Source: Planctomycetota bacterium (lineage in GTDB: Bacteria; Planctomycetota; Phycisphaerae; Phycisphaerales; UBA1924). From it: a DNA stretch of 13,117 bases. Of the stretch, positions 1-7,051 are shown in pieces. Each line of letters opens with the position of its first letter. Positions within the stretch are counted from its first letter, which is position 1. The stretch lies in NCBI GenBank assembly GCA_023432465.1, contig JAEYUO010000061.1:1-13117 (forward strand). The letters are read 5' to 3'. The notes beneath the pieces are model-generated. The model searched no databases, was not told the origin of the DNA, and saw nothing but the letters and a program-made list of their open reading frames with translations. A program made the position numbers and the translations under genes.

Positions 1-966
1 CCCCCAACCAGCGACAACCCCGCCGCGGGCCTCCGAATCGCCGATCTGGCCCGAATCCGCGGCTTCGTCGAGACCATTCGCCTCCTCGTCTTCCCCGGCT
101 TCTTCGACCCCGAACCCGTCGACGACGCCACGCTCCCCGACCACACCCGCTCCCTCGTTGCCTCCGCCGCCGCCATCCTCCATGACGAAGTTTCGGGGGT
201 TCTCCGATACCCCCAGCGCGCTGGCGAACCAATCCCCACTACAAGGGATTTTCCGCGCGCCGTCGTCCACACTTTCTTTGACCGCCTCCTCCAGGTACGC
301 GAACTCATCGCCCTCGACGTCCAGGCCGCCTTCGACGGCGACCCCGCCGCCGAGCACACCGATGAAGTCATCCTCTGCTACCCCGGCATGGATGCCATCT
401 TCGCCCACCGAATCGCCCACGAGCTCTACGCCATGGGCGTCCCCCTCCTCCCGCGTCTGATCGCCGAGCAGGCCCACTCCCGCACCGGCATCGACATCCA
501 CCCCGGCGCAAAGATCGGCGAGTCCTTCTTCGTCGATCACGGCTCCGGCACCGTCATCGGCGAGACCAGCATCATCGGACGCCAGGTCAAGGTCTATCAG
601 GGCGTCACCCTCGGCGCACGCTCCTTCCCCAAGGATGAACGCGGCCGCGCGATCCGCGGCATCAAACGCCACCCCACCATCGGCGACCGCGTAAACATCT
701 ACGCCGGCGCGGTCATCCTCGGCGGAGACACCGTCATCGGCGACGATTGTGTCATCGCCGGCGGCGTCTTTGTCACCTCTTCCGTCCCGCCCGGCCACGT
801 TGTCCAGCAGACCCGCGCCGACCTCACCCTCCGCCCCAACGCCGCCGCCAAGCCGCGCGCCGCAGCAGCGCCCGCCGCTCCCGCATCGCCCGCTCCCCGC
901 ATCCCCGCGACCGGCAAGCCCGCCCCGCCAAACCTCGACTGGCTCGGCGACGGCGCGGGCATCTGA
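1..966 (+). CDS. cysE: Serine O-acetyltransferase, EpsC/CysE type (5'-partial)
   Basis: This enzyme transfers acetyl from acetyl-CoA to L-serine, giving O-acetylserine for cysteine synthesis in the cytoplasm. The reading frame is open from base 1, so the start lies outside the window; 321 residues are visible. Residues ~1-130 form the helical N-terminal domain, including the family-like stretch DVQAAFDGDPAAEHTDEVIL followed by CYPGMDAIFAHRIAHELY. Residues ~150-275 are a left-handed beta-helix of hexapeptide repeats (IDIHPGAKIGESFFVDHGSG, VIGETSIIG, VILGGDTVIG, CVIAGGVFV). The catalytic Asp-His pair matches D179/H180 in DHGSG, and the second active-site His matches H224 in KRHPTIGD. The last ~40 residues are an Ala/Pro-rich tail of unknown role. 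The next gene starts 24 bases after the TGA, suggesting co-transcription. Confidence in the family is high. Which sulfhydrylase it feeds cannot be seen. Confidence 0.95.
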   Translation, partial: PPTSDNPAAGLRIADLARIRGFVETIRLLVFPGFFDPEPVDDATLPDHTRSLVASAAAILHDEVSGVLRYPQRAGEPIPTTRDFPRAVVHTFFDRLLQVRELIALDVQAAFDGDPAAEHTDEVILCYPGMDAIFAHRIAHELYAMGVPLLPRLIAEQAHSRTGIDIHPGAKIGESFFVDHGSGTVIGETSIIGRQVKVYQGVTLGARSFPKDERGRAIRGIKRHPTIGDRVNIYAGAVILGGDTVIGDDCVIAGGVFVTSSVPPGHVVQQTRADLTLRPNAAAKPRAAAAPAAPASPAPRIPATGKPAPPNLDWLGDGAGI

Positions 967-990
967 CTCTCCCTCGATACCCTTCCCCGC

Positions 991-2706
991 ATGCCGCGAC
1001 TCCCCGAGCCCCGTTCCCCGGCGCTGCGAGAGCTTGCGCGGCAACTCCGCTTCCAACCCGCCGACGCCTCTCACCGCCAACTCGGCCGCGCAGAAGAACT
1101 CGCCCTCCAGCTCCTCACCGAGTACGAGCCCCAGCGCCAGTGGCCCGCCGAGTGGGTCGTCTTCCGAATCACCGGCTACCGCAGCGATCAACCCGGGCCC
1201 GAGCTCTCCGGCACCATCCGCGGCACGGACCTGCTCCACGACCTCGGCGCGCTCATCCAGCTCCTCAGCGCCGCCGGGCATGAATCCGAAGCCAGCCTCC
1301 GCGAAGCCGATCCCGCGCGCTGGATCACCGCGCCGGACCTCTGCACCCGCTGGAGCATCTCCCGCCAGACGCTCGACCGCTACCGAGCGCTCGGCCTCTT
1401 CTCGCGCCGCGTCCGCATCGCCCGCCCCCCCGGCACGCGCGCTGCCCCCCAACGAACTCTCTTCGATCTTCGCACCGTCGAAGCCTTCGAGACCACCCAC
1501 CATCAGACACTCGCCAAAGCCGGCGCGTTCTCGCGCATCGATCCTGACCTCGCCGAGCGCCTCCACCGCCGCGCCGCCCGCTATCACCGCCTCCTCCATT
1601 TCTCGCTCTCCCGAATCGTGCAGCGACTCGCCCCGCGCTTCAAACGCAGCGCCACCGCCATCCGCCGCGCCATCCTCGATGCCGATGCCGCCGCGGAACA
1701 TCCCCTCTTCACCCTCCGCGCCCGCCCACCAGCGTCCGGCAAATCCGAAACCGTCCGCGCGTTCCGCCGCGGCGAGCCCGCCGCCGCGCTCGCCAAGTCC
1801 TCCCGCCGCAGCCGCGCAAGCGTCTACCGAATGGTCGCCTCCGAACGCGCCCGCCGCCTCCGCGAACTCAACCTCACCGCGCCCGCCCGGCCGGACTTCA
1901 CCACCCCCGCCGCCGCCGCGCCGCTCCTCTCTTCCCCGGCCGCGACCCAAGGACTCGGCCGCCCCCTGCCCCACACACTCGCCGAGCTCATCGAACAGGC
2001 CGGCGCGACCGAACCCGCCGCCGCGCGTGAGCGTGCTCTCGGCGCGGCCTACGCGCTCCTCCGATTCCAGGCGGCCCGCGCCATCTCCACACTCGGTCCC
2101 GCCCCCGCCATCCTCGATACCTCCCCCGCCCGCCGTGGCATCGACTGGGTCGAAACCCATCTCCGCTGGGCTGCTCGCATCAAGGCCGAACTTGTCCGCT
2201 CCCAGTTCGCGCTCCTCCTCCGAACCGTCGATACCCAGCTCGCGCGGCCCCTCTCCGCCTTCCCCGGCGCAACCGCCGTCGAGCTCGTTTCCACGCTCGC
2301 CCACGCACTCTTCGATGCCGCCGACCGTCATGATCCCTTCAAGGGCGGACGCCTCGCCGCGCCCGCGGGGCTCGCGCTCAATCGCGCAGCCGCAAAGTGG
2401 GCCGAGGAACACCCCGCGGACATCGCACCCCACCCCGCCCGCGCACTCGCCCGCGCTGCGCCCTCCTCCGCGCGCCTCGATCACCTCTGGGCATCGCTCA
2501 CCCCATGGTCCGCGTGGCTCGATCCACCCGCCGATGCCCGCGAACGCATCGAGACCATCCGCGGCCGCGCCCGCGATGTCCTTATCGCACGCCTCGGTTG
2601 GGATGCACGCCCCCCGCGCACCGTGCCGGAAGTCGCCCGCGAGCTCTCTCTCACCCCACACGCCGTCTCCCGCGCCGAACGCGCCGCCATGAAGCAGCTT
2701 CTGTGA
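991..2706 (+). CDS. Divergent sigma-70-like protein with several helix-turn-helix segments
   Basis: A 571-residue Ala/Arg-rich protein, probably a DNA-binding regulator derived from a sigma-70 factor. Residues ~110-141 (WITAPDLCTRWSISRQTLDR, then YRALGLF) read as a MerR-like HTH. Residues ~205-230 and ~250-290 (VRAFRRGEPAAALAKSSRRS then RASVYRMV) look like further HTH units. Residues ~396-470 follow sigma region 2: IKAELVRSQFALLLRTV parallels the NLRLVVSIA helix, and DAADRHDPFKGGRLAAPAGL parallels AVEKFDPSKGFKFSTYATWW. The aromatic residues used for promoter melting (FSTYATWW) are absent. The C-terminus, ~543-571 (TVPEVARELSLTPHAVSRAE, then RAAMKQLL), matches region 4.2. ATG 991 was chosen as the first ATG after the upstream stop; no clear ribosome binding site is visible. 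Its stop overlaps the next start as GTGA, implying translational coupling. The sigma relationship is inferred from pattern. Its targets, and whether it binds core polymerase, are unknown. Confidence 0.7.
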   Translation: MPRLPEPRSPALRELARQLRFQPADASHRQLGRAEELALQLLTEYEPQRQWPAEWVVFRITGYRSDQPGPELSGTIRGTDLLHDLGALIQLLSAAGHESEASLREADPARWITAPDLCTRWSISRQTLDRYRALGLFSRRVRIARPPGTRAAPQRTLFDLRTVEAFETTHHQTLAKAGAFSRIDPDLAERLHRRAARYHRLLHFSLSRIVQRLAPRFKRSATAIRRAILDADAAAEHPLFTLRARPPASGKSETVRAFRRGEPAAALAKSSRRSRASVYRMVASERARRLRELNLTAPARPDFTTPAAAAPLLSSPAATQGLGRPLPHTLAELIEQAGATEPAAARERALGAAYALLRFQAARAISTLGPAPAILDTSPARRGIDWVETHLRWAARIKAELVRSQFALLLRTVDTQLARPLSAFPGATAVELVSTLAHALFDAADRHDPFKGGRLAAPAGLALNRAAAKWAEEHPADIAPHPARALARAAPSSARLDHLWASLTPWSAWLDPPADARERIETIRGRARDVLIARLGWDARPPRTVPEVARELSLTPHAVSRAERAAMKQLL

Positions 2707-3662
2707 ACACCCACGAGTCCACACCGACCGTCTGGATCATGCACGCCGGCGCGCTCGGCGACTGGGTCCTCCTCTGGCCCCTCCTCCGCGCGCTCGCCCG
2801 CAGCGGGGCCCACATCATCGCCGTCACGCACAGCAGCAAGGCCGACCTCGCCGCACGCTGGATCGATGCCGCACCCGGCCGCATCTCGCCCCTCCCCGGC
2901 GGGATCGACCAGCCCCCCCTCTCGCGCTGGTGGGCCGGGCCGATCGCTCCACCCGATGATGCGCCCGCGCACGACTGGCGCATCCCCTCGCCCGACCGCA
3001 TCCTCTCCTTCCTGTGCGACGATGCCACTCCCGCCGGCCGCGCATGGCTCGCCGCCGCCGCACAGGCCTTCCCCCGCGCCGCGATCCACACCGTCGGCCC
3101 GCCCGCCTCGCGCTCGCGCCAGGAACTCTGGCAGCGCGAGCGCATCCACGACCTCGCCCGCATCGCGCCCCGCATCAACCCCCGCGGCCCCATTCTCTGC
3201 CACATCGGCGCGGGCTCACCCGACAAACGCTGGCCACTCGACCGCTGGGCCGGACTCATCCCCACGCTCCGCACGCCCGACACCGATGTCATCGCGATCG
3301 CCGGCGAGGCCGAGCGCGACCGCCTCACCCCCGCCGATCTCGCCGCGTTCTCCACTCTCAACGGCTGCTTCATCGACTCGCTCGACGATCTCGCCGCCCT
3401 CACCGCAGCCGCCCGCCTCTTCATCGGCACCGACACCGGCCCGACACACCTCGCCGCCCAGCTCGGCATCCCCACCCTCGCCCTCTTCGGCCCGACCGAC
3501 CCCGCAACCTGGTCCCCCATCGGCCCCGCCATCCGAATCCTCGCCCCCGACTCGCCGCGGCCTATGGACTGGCTCTCGGTCGCCACCCTCGCGACCATTG
3601 CCGTGACAGGGGTTGACGGCACCCGATTCGTATGGAATGATTGTACAAGAGCTTGTACATGA
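2703..3662 (+). CDS. Glycosyltransferase family 9 (heptosyltransferase-like)
   Basis: Probable GT9 enzyme moving a sugar from an ADP- or nucleotide-activated donor to a cell-surface glycan at the cytoplasmic face of the membrane. The protein has 319 residues from the GTG at 2703, which overlaps the previous TGA; longer upstream in-frame extension would only duplicate the sigma-like gene in another frame. The N-terminal half opens with a Rossmann-type motif, VWIMHAGALGDWVLLWPLLR (10-29). The C-terminal half has the GT9 signature HIGAGSPDKRWPLDRWAGL (167-185) and the donor-site stretch FIGTDTGPTHLAAQLGIPTL (240-259) with ALFGPTDP after it. This fits heptosyltransferases WaaC/WaaF/RfaQ in layout, but the acceptor cannot be deduced. 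Residues ~301-319 (VTGVDGTRFVWNDCTRACT) do not look like family sequence. Their codons contain the promoter and operator of the next module, so the original C-terminus was probably replaced when that module arrived. Confidence 0.88.
   Translation: MNTHESTPTVWIMHAGALGDWVLLWPLLRALARSGAHIIAVTHSSKADLAARWIDAAPGRISPLPGGIDQPPLSRWWAGPIAPPDDAPAHDWRIPSPDRILSFLCDDATPAGRAWLAAAAQAFPRAAIHTVGPPASRSRQELWQRERIHDLARIAPRINPRGPILCHIGAGSPDKRWPLDRWAGLIPTLRTPDTDVIAIAGEAERDRLTPADLAAFSTLNGCFIDSLDDLAALTAAARLFIGTDTGPTHLAAQLGIPTLALFGPTDPATWSPIGPAIRILAPDSPRPMDWLSVATLATIAVTGVDGTRFVWNDCTRACT
3613..3641 (+). promoter_or_regulatory. Candidate promoter of the YefM/ParE-type toxin-antitoxin module
   Basis: TTGACG (3613-3618) is followed by 17 bases and AATGAT (3636-3641), matching sigma-70 -35 and -10 boxes at 5/6 and 4/6 positions. 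Initiation would fall near 3648, inside the inverted repeat described next, so a bound repressor would block it. The promoter lies within the final codons of the upstream glycosyltransferase gene. Prediction from pattern only. Confidence 0.45.
3642..3659. promoter_or_regulatory. Paired TGTACA operator for the antitoxin
   Basis: TGTACAAG-AG-CTTGTACA is a perfect 8-base inverted repeat with a 2-base spacer. It holds two TGTACA palindromes (3642-3647 and 3654-3659) whose centres are 12 bases apart, one helical face. Escherichia coli YefM autoregulates by binding paired repeats with a TGTACA core, so the site matches what the adjacent YefM-like antitoxin would be expected to bind. It ends 19 bases before the antitoxin ATG. 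The binding itself is inference. Confidence 0.7.
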
Positions 3663-3678
3663 CCGATTGGAGCGGGCA

Positions 3679-3972
3679 ATGACACGATCCACTGACATTA
3701 CGACATTCTCGGAACTGCGCCAGAACATGCGTGACCGATTCGATCGCCTCAGACGATCCGGTCGCCCGCTGTTTGTCACCAGCAATGGCGAACCCGATGC
3801 CGTCGTGCTGAGTCCGAAGGCGTTCGACGAACTCACCGAGCGTGCCGAGCTCGCCGAGAACCTCGCGGCAATCGATCGCGGTCTCGATGATGTCAAGCAT
3901 GGCCGAACTTCGGGTTTCCGTGAGGGGATTCAGGCCATCGCCAAGAAGCATGGGATCCGAATTGATCGATGA
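3679..3972 (+). CDS. Type II antitoxin, Phd/YefM-like
   Basis: A 97-residue antitoxin expected to neutralise the toxin encoded next and repress the module's own promoter. Residues 1-52 fit the Phd/YefM DNA-binding fold: TDITTFSELRQNMRDRFDRL, then GRPLFVTSNGEPDAVVLSPK and AFDEL. Residues ~53-97 are a charged helical tail, the usual toxin-binding part. The ATG at 3679 was chosen because GGAG at 3669-3672 lies six bases upstream; in-frame starts further up (3613, 3637) would read through the operator. The stop overlaps the toxin start as ATGA (3969-3972). Counted lines here are about 57% GC, against about 73% in the preceding gene, which suggests transfer. Family assignment rests on sequence pattern and gene order. 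Confidence 0.87.
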   Translation: MTRSTDITTFSELRQNMRDRFDRLRRSGRPLFVTSNGEPDAVVLSPKAFDELTERAELAENLAAIDRGLDDVKHGRTSGFREGIQAIAKKHGIRIDR

Positions 3973-4301
3973 CCTACCGCGTCATCATCACCGCCCAGGC
4001 CCTCGACAAAATCTCCGAGCAGGTCGAGTTCATCGCCGTTAAGTCATCAGCGCCCCTGAACGCAGCCCGCTGGCTGGAGCGTGTGTTCGACGCCGCCGAA
4101 AGCCTCGAATCAATGCCCAGGCGTTTCCCGAGCGCCCCGGAGTCTGCGCACCACGCAGAGGATGTGCGGGCATTAAGCATCGACGGCTTCCTGCTGCTGT
4201 TTGTGATTCGTGATGCGGACCAGACTGTTCACATCCTGAGCGCACGCCATGGACGGCAGCTCCCGCAGCCCGACGACCTAACAATGCCCCGTGACACCTG
4301 A
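3969..4301 (+). CDS. Type II toxin, RelE/ParE superfamily
   Basis: A 110-residue toxin of the ParE/RelE fold. It starts TYRVIITAQALDKISEQVEF, has a helical stretch with AARWLERVFDAAESLESMP (32-50), then the beta-strands ALSIDGFLLLFVIRDADQTV and the typical last strand HILSARHGRQ (88-97). ParE-type members inhibit DNA gyrase and RelE-type members cleave mRNA on the ribosome; the sequence does not decide between them. The HILSARHGR ending resembles ParE-annotated proteins, whereas the paired TGTACA operator upstream is best known from YefM-YoeB. The ATG overlaps the antitoxin stop, so translation is coupled and antitoxin comes first. The gene looks intact. Confidence 0.87.
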   Translation: MTYRVIITAQALDKISEQVEFIAVKSSAPLNAARWLERVFDAAESLESMPRRFPSAPESAHHAEDVRALSIDGFLLLFVIRDADQTVHILSARHGRQLPQPDDLTMPRDT

Positions 4302-4387
4302 GCGTACCGAAGCGGCATTGGCCCGGCACGTGAACCGGCAAGCAGCCCGCTTCCGGCGAGCCCGAACACCGCGTACACTCTCCCCCC

Positions 4388-4642
4388 ATGAGCACCGAGC
4401 AGGTCCTGTACACCCCCGGCCAGCGCGTCCGCATCACCCAGCAGGTGCAGCGACAGCGCGATGCCTTCACCACCACCATCGAGGGCACCGTGGTGAAGTT
4501 CGAGCAGCAGAAGACCGGCTCGTGGTACGCCCACGCCCAGGACAACAAGCTCTGGCTCGACCGCCTCGAACTCCGCAAGGATGATGGCGAGACCGTCGTC
4601 CTGAACCTCGACCGCAACTCCCGCGTCGAAGCCATCTCCTGA
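4388..4642 (+). CDS. Small hypothetical protein, SH3-like beta-barrel probable
   Basis: An 84-residue soluble protein of no recognised family. It reads as alternating beta-strands: VLYTPGQRVRITQQVQ (6-21), FTTTIEGTVVKFEQQKTGSW (27-46), KLWLDRLELRKDDGE and TVVLNLDRNSRVEAI. That pattern (GQRVRI then EGTVV) suggests a small SH3-like or KOW-like barrel, but this is inference. There is no signal peptide, membrane segment or Cys. ATG 4388 is the only sensible start and the codon use is that of the neighbouring genes. No Shine-Dalgarno is visible; TACACT at 4374-4379 lies only eight bases upstream, so the message may be leaderless. It has its own spacing from the toxin gene (86 bases) and is followed by the terminator at 4671-4697. 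Confidence 0.72.
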   Translation: MSTEQVLYTPGQRVRITQQVQRQRDAFTTTIEGTVVKFEQQKTGSWYAHAQDNKLWLDRLELRKDDGETVVLNLDRNSRVEAIS

Positions 4643-4670
4643 TGCCCGTCCCAAGTCCGGCGCAAGAAAA

Positions 4671-4697
4671 GAGCCGCCAGCCTGCCGGCCGCGGCTC
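4671..4697. terminator. Probable bidirectional terminator hairpin
   Basis: GAGCCGC (4671-4677) and GCGGCTC (4691-4697) form a perfect 7-base stem with a 13-base loop. AAGAAAA precedes it and a T-containing stretch (ACGTTGTTCTT) follows. It lies between the convergent ends of the 84-residue protein gene (4642) and the lipoprotein gene (4727), so it can serve both. The T tract on the plus side is interrupted, so strength is uncertain; on the minus strand the A-rich flank gives a better TTTTCTT tract. Confidence 0.6.
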
Positions 4698-4726
4698 ACG
4701 TTGTTCTTCCGCGCCCTGCCTGCGGC

Positions 4727-5320
4727 TTACCGATCAGGCATGTAGTACAGCGGCGGTGTCGGCAGCGAGTTGAACGACCACACGTTGTGGCTCGTCACGT
4801 GCCACGGCTTCAGCCCGCCGCGCAGGCGGACGGTGATCGGCTGCGTGATCGGCCGCCCCTCCGGGCCCGCGTTCAGCCCCTTGATCGGGCGGATCACATC
4901 CACCTTCGCCTCATCTCCAGACACCCAGATGCGCGAGATGTGATACGTCGGCAGCGACTCGTTCCCCTCCTGCATCGGCACCGCGCCAAAGCCCACCAAC
5001 TCGCACACCCGCCGGTACACATCCCGGTTCACACCCTCCGGCAGGTTGACCGCAAACCGCGGCCCCGGCGTGCCGATCCCCGAATCCGGCAGCGGCGCAC
5101 CCCCCGCCGACCACTCCGCCGTCTCCTCCGGCGGGTACCGCGTCGCCACCCATCGGATCGACTCGATCATCAGCGGCGGAATCGGATCGGAGTTCGGGTT
5201 GCTGAACCCGCGCTCGCCATCGGCGACGGGGTTGATGACGTTGTGGCCCACGCAGCCCGACGCGAAGATCGCGCCCAGTGCAAGCAGAATGACAGAAGCG
5301 ATGACGTGCGAACGGTGCAT
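4727..5320 (-). CDS. Small lipoprotein of unknown function, last gene of the flotillin operon
   Basis: A 197-residue predicted lipoprotein. Residues 1-22 are a signal peptide (HRSH, then VIASVILLALGAIFASG) ending in the lipobox ASGC, with Cys23 as the lipidated residue. The mature part contains IESIRWVATRYPPEETAEW (52-70), FAVNLPEGVNRDVYRRVCEL (89-108), YHISRIWVSGDEAKVDVIRP (126-145) and an aromatic C-terminus. I recognise no domain; the strand-rich middle resembles small secreted globular proteins. The ATG at 5320 was chosen because of the lipoprotein signal and an AAGGGG Shine-Dalgarno complement at 5327-5332, six bases away. It starts 26 bases after the flotillin stop, so it is probably the operon's last gene and may be attached to the same membrane domain, though from the outer face. 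Confidence 0.82.
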   Translation of the reverse strand: MHRSHVIASVILLALGAIFASGCVGHNVINPVADGERGFSNPNSDPIPPLMIESIRWVATRYPPEETAEWSAGGAPLPDSGIGTPGPRFAVNLPEGVNRDVYRRVCELVGFGAVPMQEGNESLPTYHISRIWVSGDEAKVDVIRPIKGLNAGPEGRPITQPITVRLRGGLKPWHVTSHNVWSFNSLPTPPLYYMPDR

Positions 5321-5346
5321 GAAGTTCCCCTTTGGCGTCGGGGAGT

Positions 5347-7002
5347 TTAGCTCCTGCCCGCGCCCCCCGCCTTGCCATCCACCTGCCCGTTCGCCTCGCC
5401 CGAATCCACCGGCTTGGCCCGGTCCTCCGTCACACGCCCCAGCGCGTGCGGAAGCTCGATCCCCGCCTGCTGCGCCAGCTCGTGCAGCCGCGGCAGCGAC
5501 CCGACAAACCCCGACAGGAAGTCCGCCGTGGTCGAGCGACCGCCCGCGTTCATCCCCGAGTCCCACACCGTGATCTTGTCGATCTTCAGGTTCTGGATCG
5601 CCTTCACCTGCTCGGCCACCAGCAGCGGCAACTGCTCGATCAGCAGCAGCGTCGGCCCGACCTGCGGCTGGCTTCCGCACGCCTCGATCAGCCGGCGATA
5701 CCCCTCCGCCTTCGCCTCCAGCACCTTCCGCGTGCCCTCGGCCTCCGCGGTGAACTTCGCCAGGATCGCATCCGCCTCGCCCTGCGCCTCGATGCGCCGC
5801 TTCTCCGCTTCCGCCATCGCCGCGATCTCGACCCGCTTCTTCTCGACCTCCTGCGGCGCGATCTCATCCTTCGCCAGCCGCGCAAGCTCCTGATCCCGCT
5901 GCGCAAGCAGAATCGCCTCCGTCGCCTTCGCCGTCGCGACATCCGATCGGCGCTTCGCATCCGCCCGGACCTCCGCCAGCTTCGCGTTCGACTCGGCGAT
6001 CGTCGCCGATGACGAGTTCTCGCCCGTCGTCGCGCTGGCTTCCGCCTCCGCCACGCGGATGCGCTGCTCCTGCTCGGCCTTCTTCTTCGCCGCGACCGTC
6101 TCGGCCTCGCGCTGCGCCGCCGCCACCTCCATGTCCCGCTTGGCCTGCACTTCGCCCGCGATCGCCTGCGCCTCGTACGCCGCGACCGCCACACGCTTGG
6201 TCTGCTCGGCGTTCTTCTGCCCCTGCGCTGCCGCGGCCGCTTCGTTGGCAACCTGCACCGTCCGCTCGCGCACCGCCATCGCCTCGCCGACCGCGCCGTC
6301 GCGGTCCTGCTGCGCGACTTCGACCTTCGCACGGTTGATGGCTTCCGCCGCGGCACGCTTGCCGATCGCCTGGATGTACCCCGACTCGTCGGTGATGTCC
6401 CGGATGTTCACGTTGATCAGCGACAGTCCGACTTTGTTGATCTCCTGATCAACGTTCTCGTTGATCAGTGTCATGAACTTCTCGCGGTCCTTGTTGATCT
6501 CCTCGATCGTCAGCGTCGCGATCACCAGTCGAAGCTGGCCCAGGATGATGTCCTGCGCCTGCTCCCGCATCTGCGCCGCGTTCAGGCTCAGCAGCCGCTT
6601 GGCCGCGTTGTTCATCAGCACCGGATCGACCGAGATACCCACCGTGAACGTCGCCGGCACGTTCACACGGATGTTGTTCAGCGACAGCGCGCCCTCCAGC
6701 GGGATGTCGATCACCATCGGCTCCAGCGACATATACGCATAGTCCTGGATCAGCGGCCACACAAACGCGCCGCCGCCATGGATGCACTTGGCCGCGCGGC
6801 CCGTGCCGACGCGACCATACACCACCAGGATCCGGTTCGACGGGCACCGGCGATACCGCGTCGCCACCCATGCCAGGACCACCAGGATCACCAGGACCAC
6901 CGCCCCGGCGAACAGAATCGTCAGCAGCCCCGTCAGGTCCGAGCCGGACTGCTGGGCGAGGGCCGCCGGTGAGGCAACGTTCAAGAGCAGATGTCCAATC
7001 AT
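5347..7002 (-). CDS. Flotillin-like SPFH-domain membrane scaffold protein
   Basis: A 551-residue flotillin/YqiK-type protein expected to oligomerise on the membrane and organise microdomains. A short hydrophobic start (1-16) precedes a transmembrane segment at ~24-47, followed by YRRCPSNRILVVYGRVG. The SPFH domain runs ~50-215, including GGGAFVWPLIQDYAYMSLEP, REQAQDIILGQLRLVIATLT and INVNIRDITDESGYIQAIG. Residues ~216-435 are an Ala/Glu/Lys/Arg-rich coiled coil. The conserved flotillin C-terminus follows (VGPTLLLIEQLPLLVAEQVK, then IQNLKIDKITVWDSG), and the last ~30 residues are a polar tail. ATG 7002 is preferred over an upstream in-frame extension because it puts the membrane segment at the N-terminus; GGAGG lies ten bases before it. 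NfeD partners are typical neighbours of flotillins, as here. Confidence 0.93.
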   Translation of the reverse strand: MIGHLLLNVASPAALAQQSGSDLTGLLTILFAGAVVLVILVVLAWVATRYRRCPSNRILVVYGRVGTGRAAKCIHGGGAFVWPLIQDYAYMSLEPMVIDIPLEGALSLNNIRVNVPATFTVGISVDPVLMNNAAKRLLSLNAAQMREQAQDIILGQLRLVIATLTIEEINKDREKFMTLINENVDQEINKVGLSLINVNIRDITDESGYIQAIGKRAAAEAINRAKVEVAQQDRDGAVGEAMAVRERTVQVANEAAAAAQGQKNAEQTKRVAVAAYEAQAIAGEVQAKRDMEVAAAQREAETVAAKKKAEQEQRIRVAEAEASATTGENSSSATIAESNAKLAEVRADAKRRSDVATAKATEAILLAQRDQELARLAKDEIAPQEVEKKRVEIAAMAEAEKRRIEAQGEADAILAKFTAEAEGTRKVLEAKAEGYRRLIEACGSQPQVGPTLLLIEQLPLLVAEQVKAIQNLKIDKITVWDSGMNAGGRSTTADFLSGFVGSLPRLHELAQQAGIELPHALGRVTEDRAKPVDSGEANGQVDGKAGGAGRS

Positions 7003-7010
7003 CGCTTCCA

Positions 7011-7026
7011 AACCTCCGACCCCCAC
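7011..7026 (-). repeat. 16-base direct repeat, copy in flotillin leader
   Basis: Read on the minus strand this is GTGGGGGTCGGAGGTT, identical to the copy at 8277-8292 upstream of the NfeD gene. It contains the GGAGG that probably serves as the flotillin ribosome binding site, ending ten bases before the ATG. Confidence 0.75.
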
Positions 7027-7051
7027 GGGTCCACAAGTCTTCCACGCCGGC

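Noticed and set aside
195..214. GGGGGT/ACCCCC hairpin inside the serine acetyltransferase gene
   Set aside because: The stem is only six bases and lies in coding sequence with an uninterrupted frame; no T tract follows.
749..2692. Very long open frames in other frames across the sigma-like gene, rich in Ser and Pro
   Set aside because: They are composition shadows: high C content makes all frames open. Only the frame from 991 gives ordinary protein composition, HTH motifs and a coupled stop.
2651..3685. Long antisense open frame across the glycosyltransferase
   Set aside because: The plus frame contains clear GT9 motifs; the antisense product is Arg/Ala/Gly-rich with no motif.
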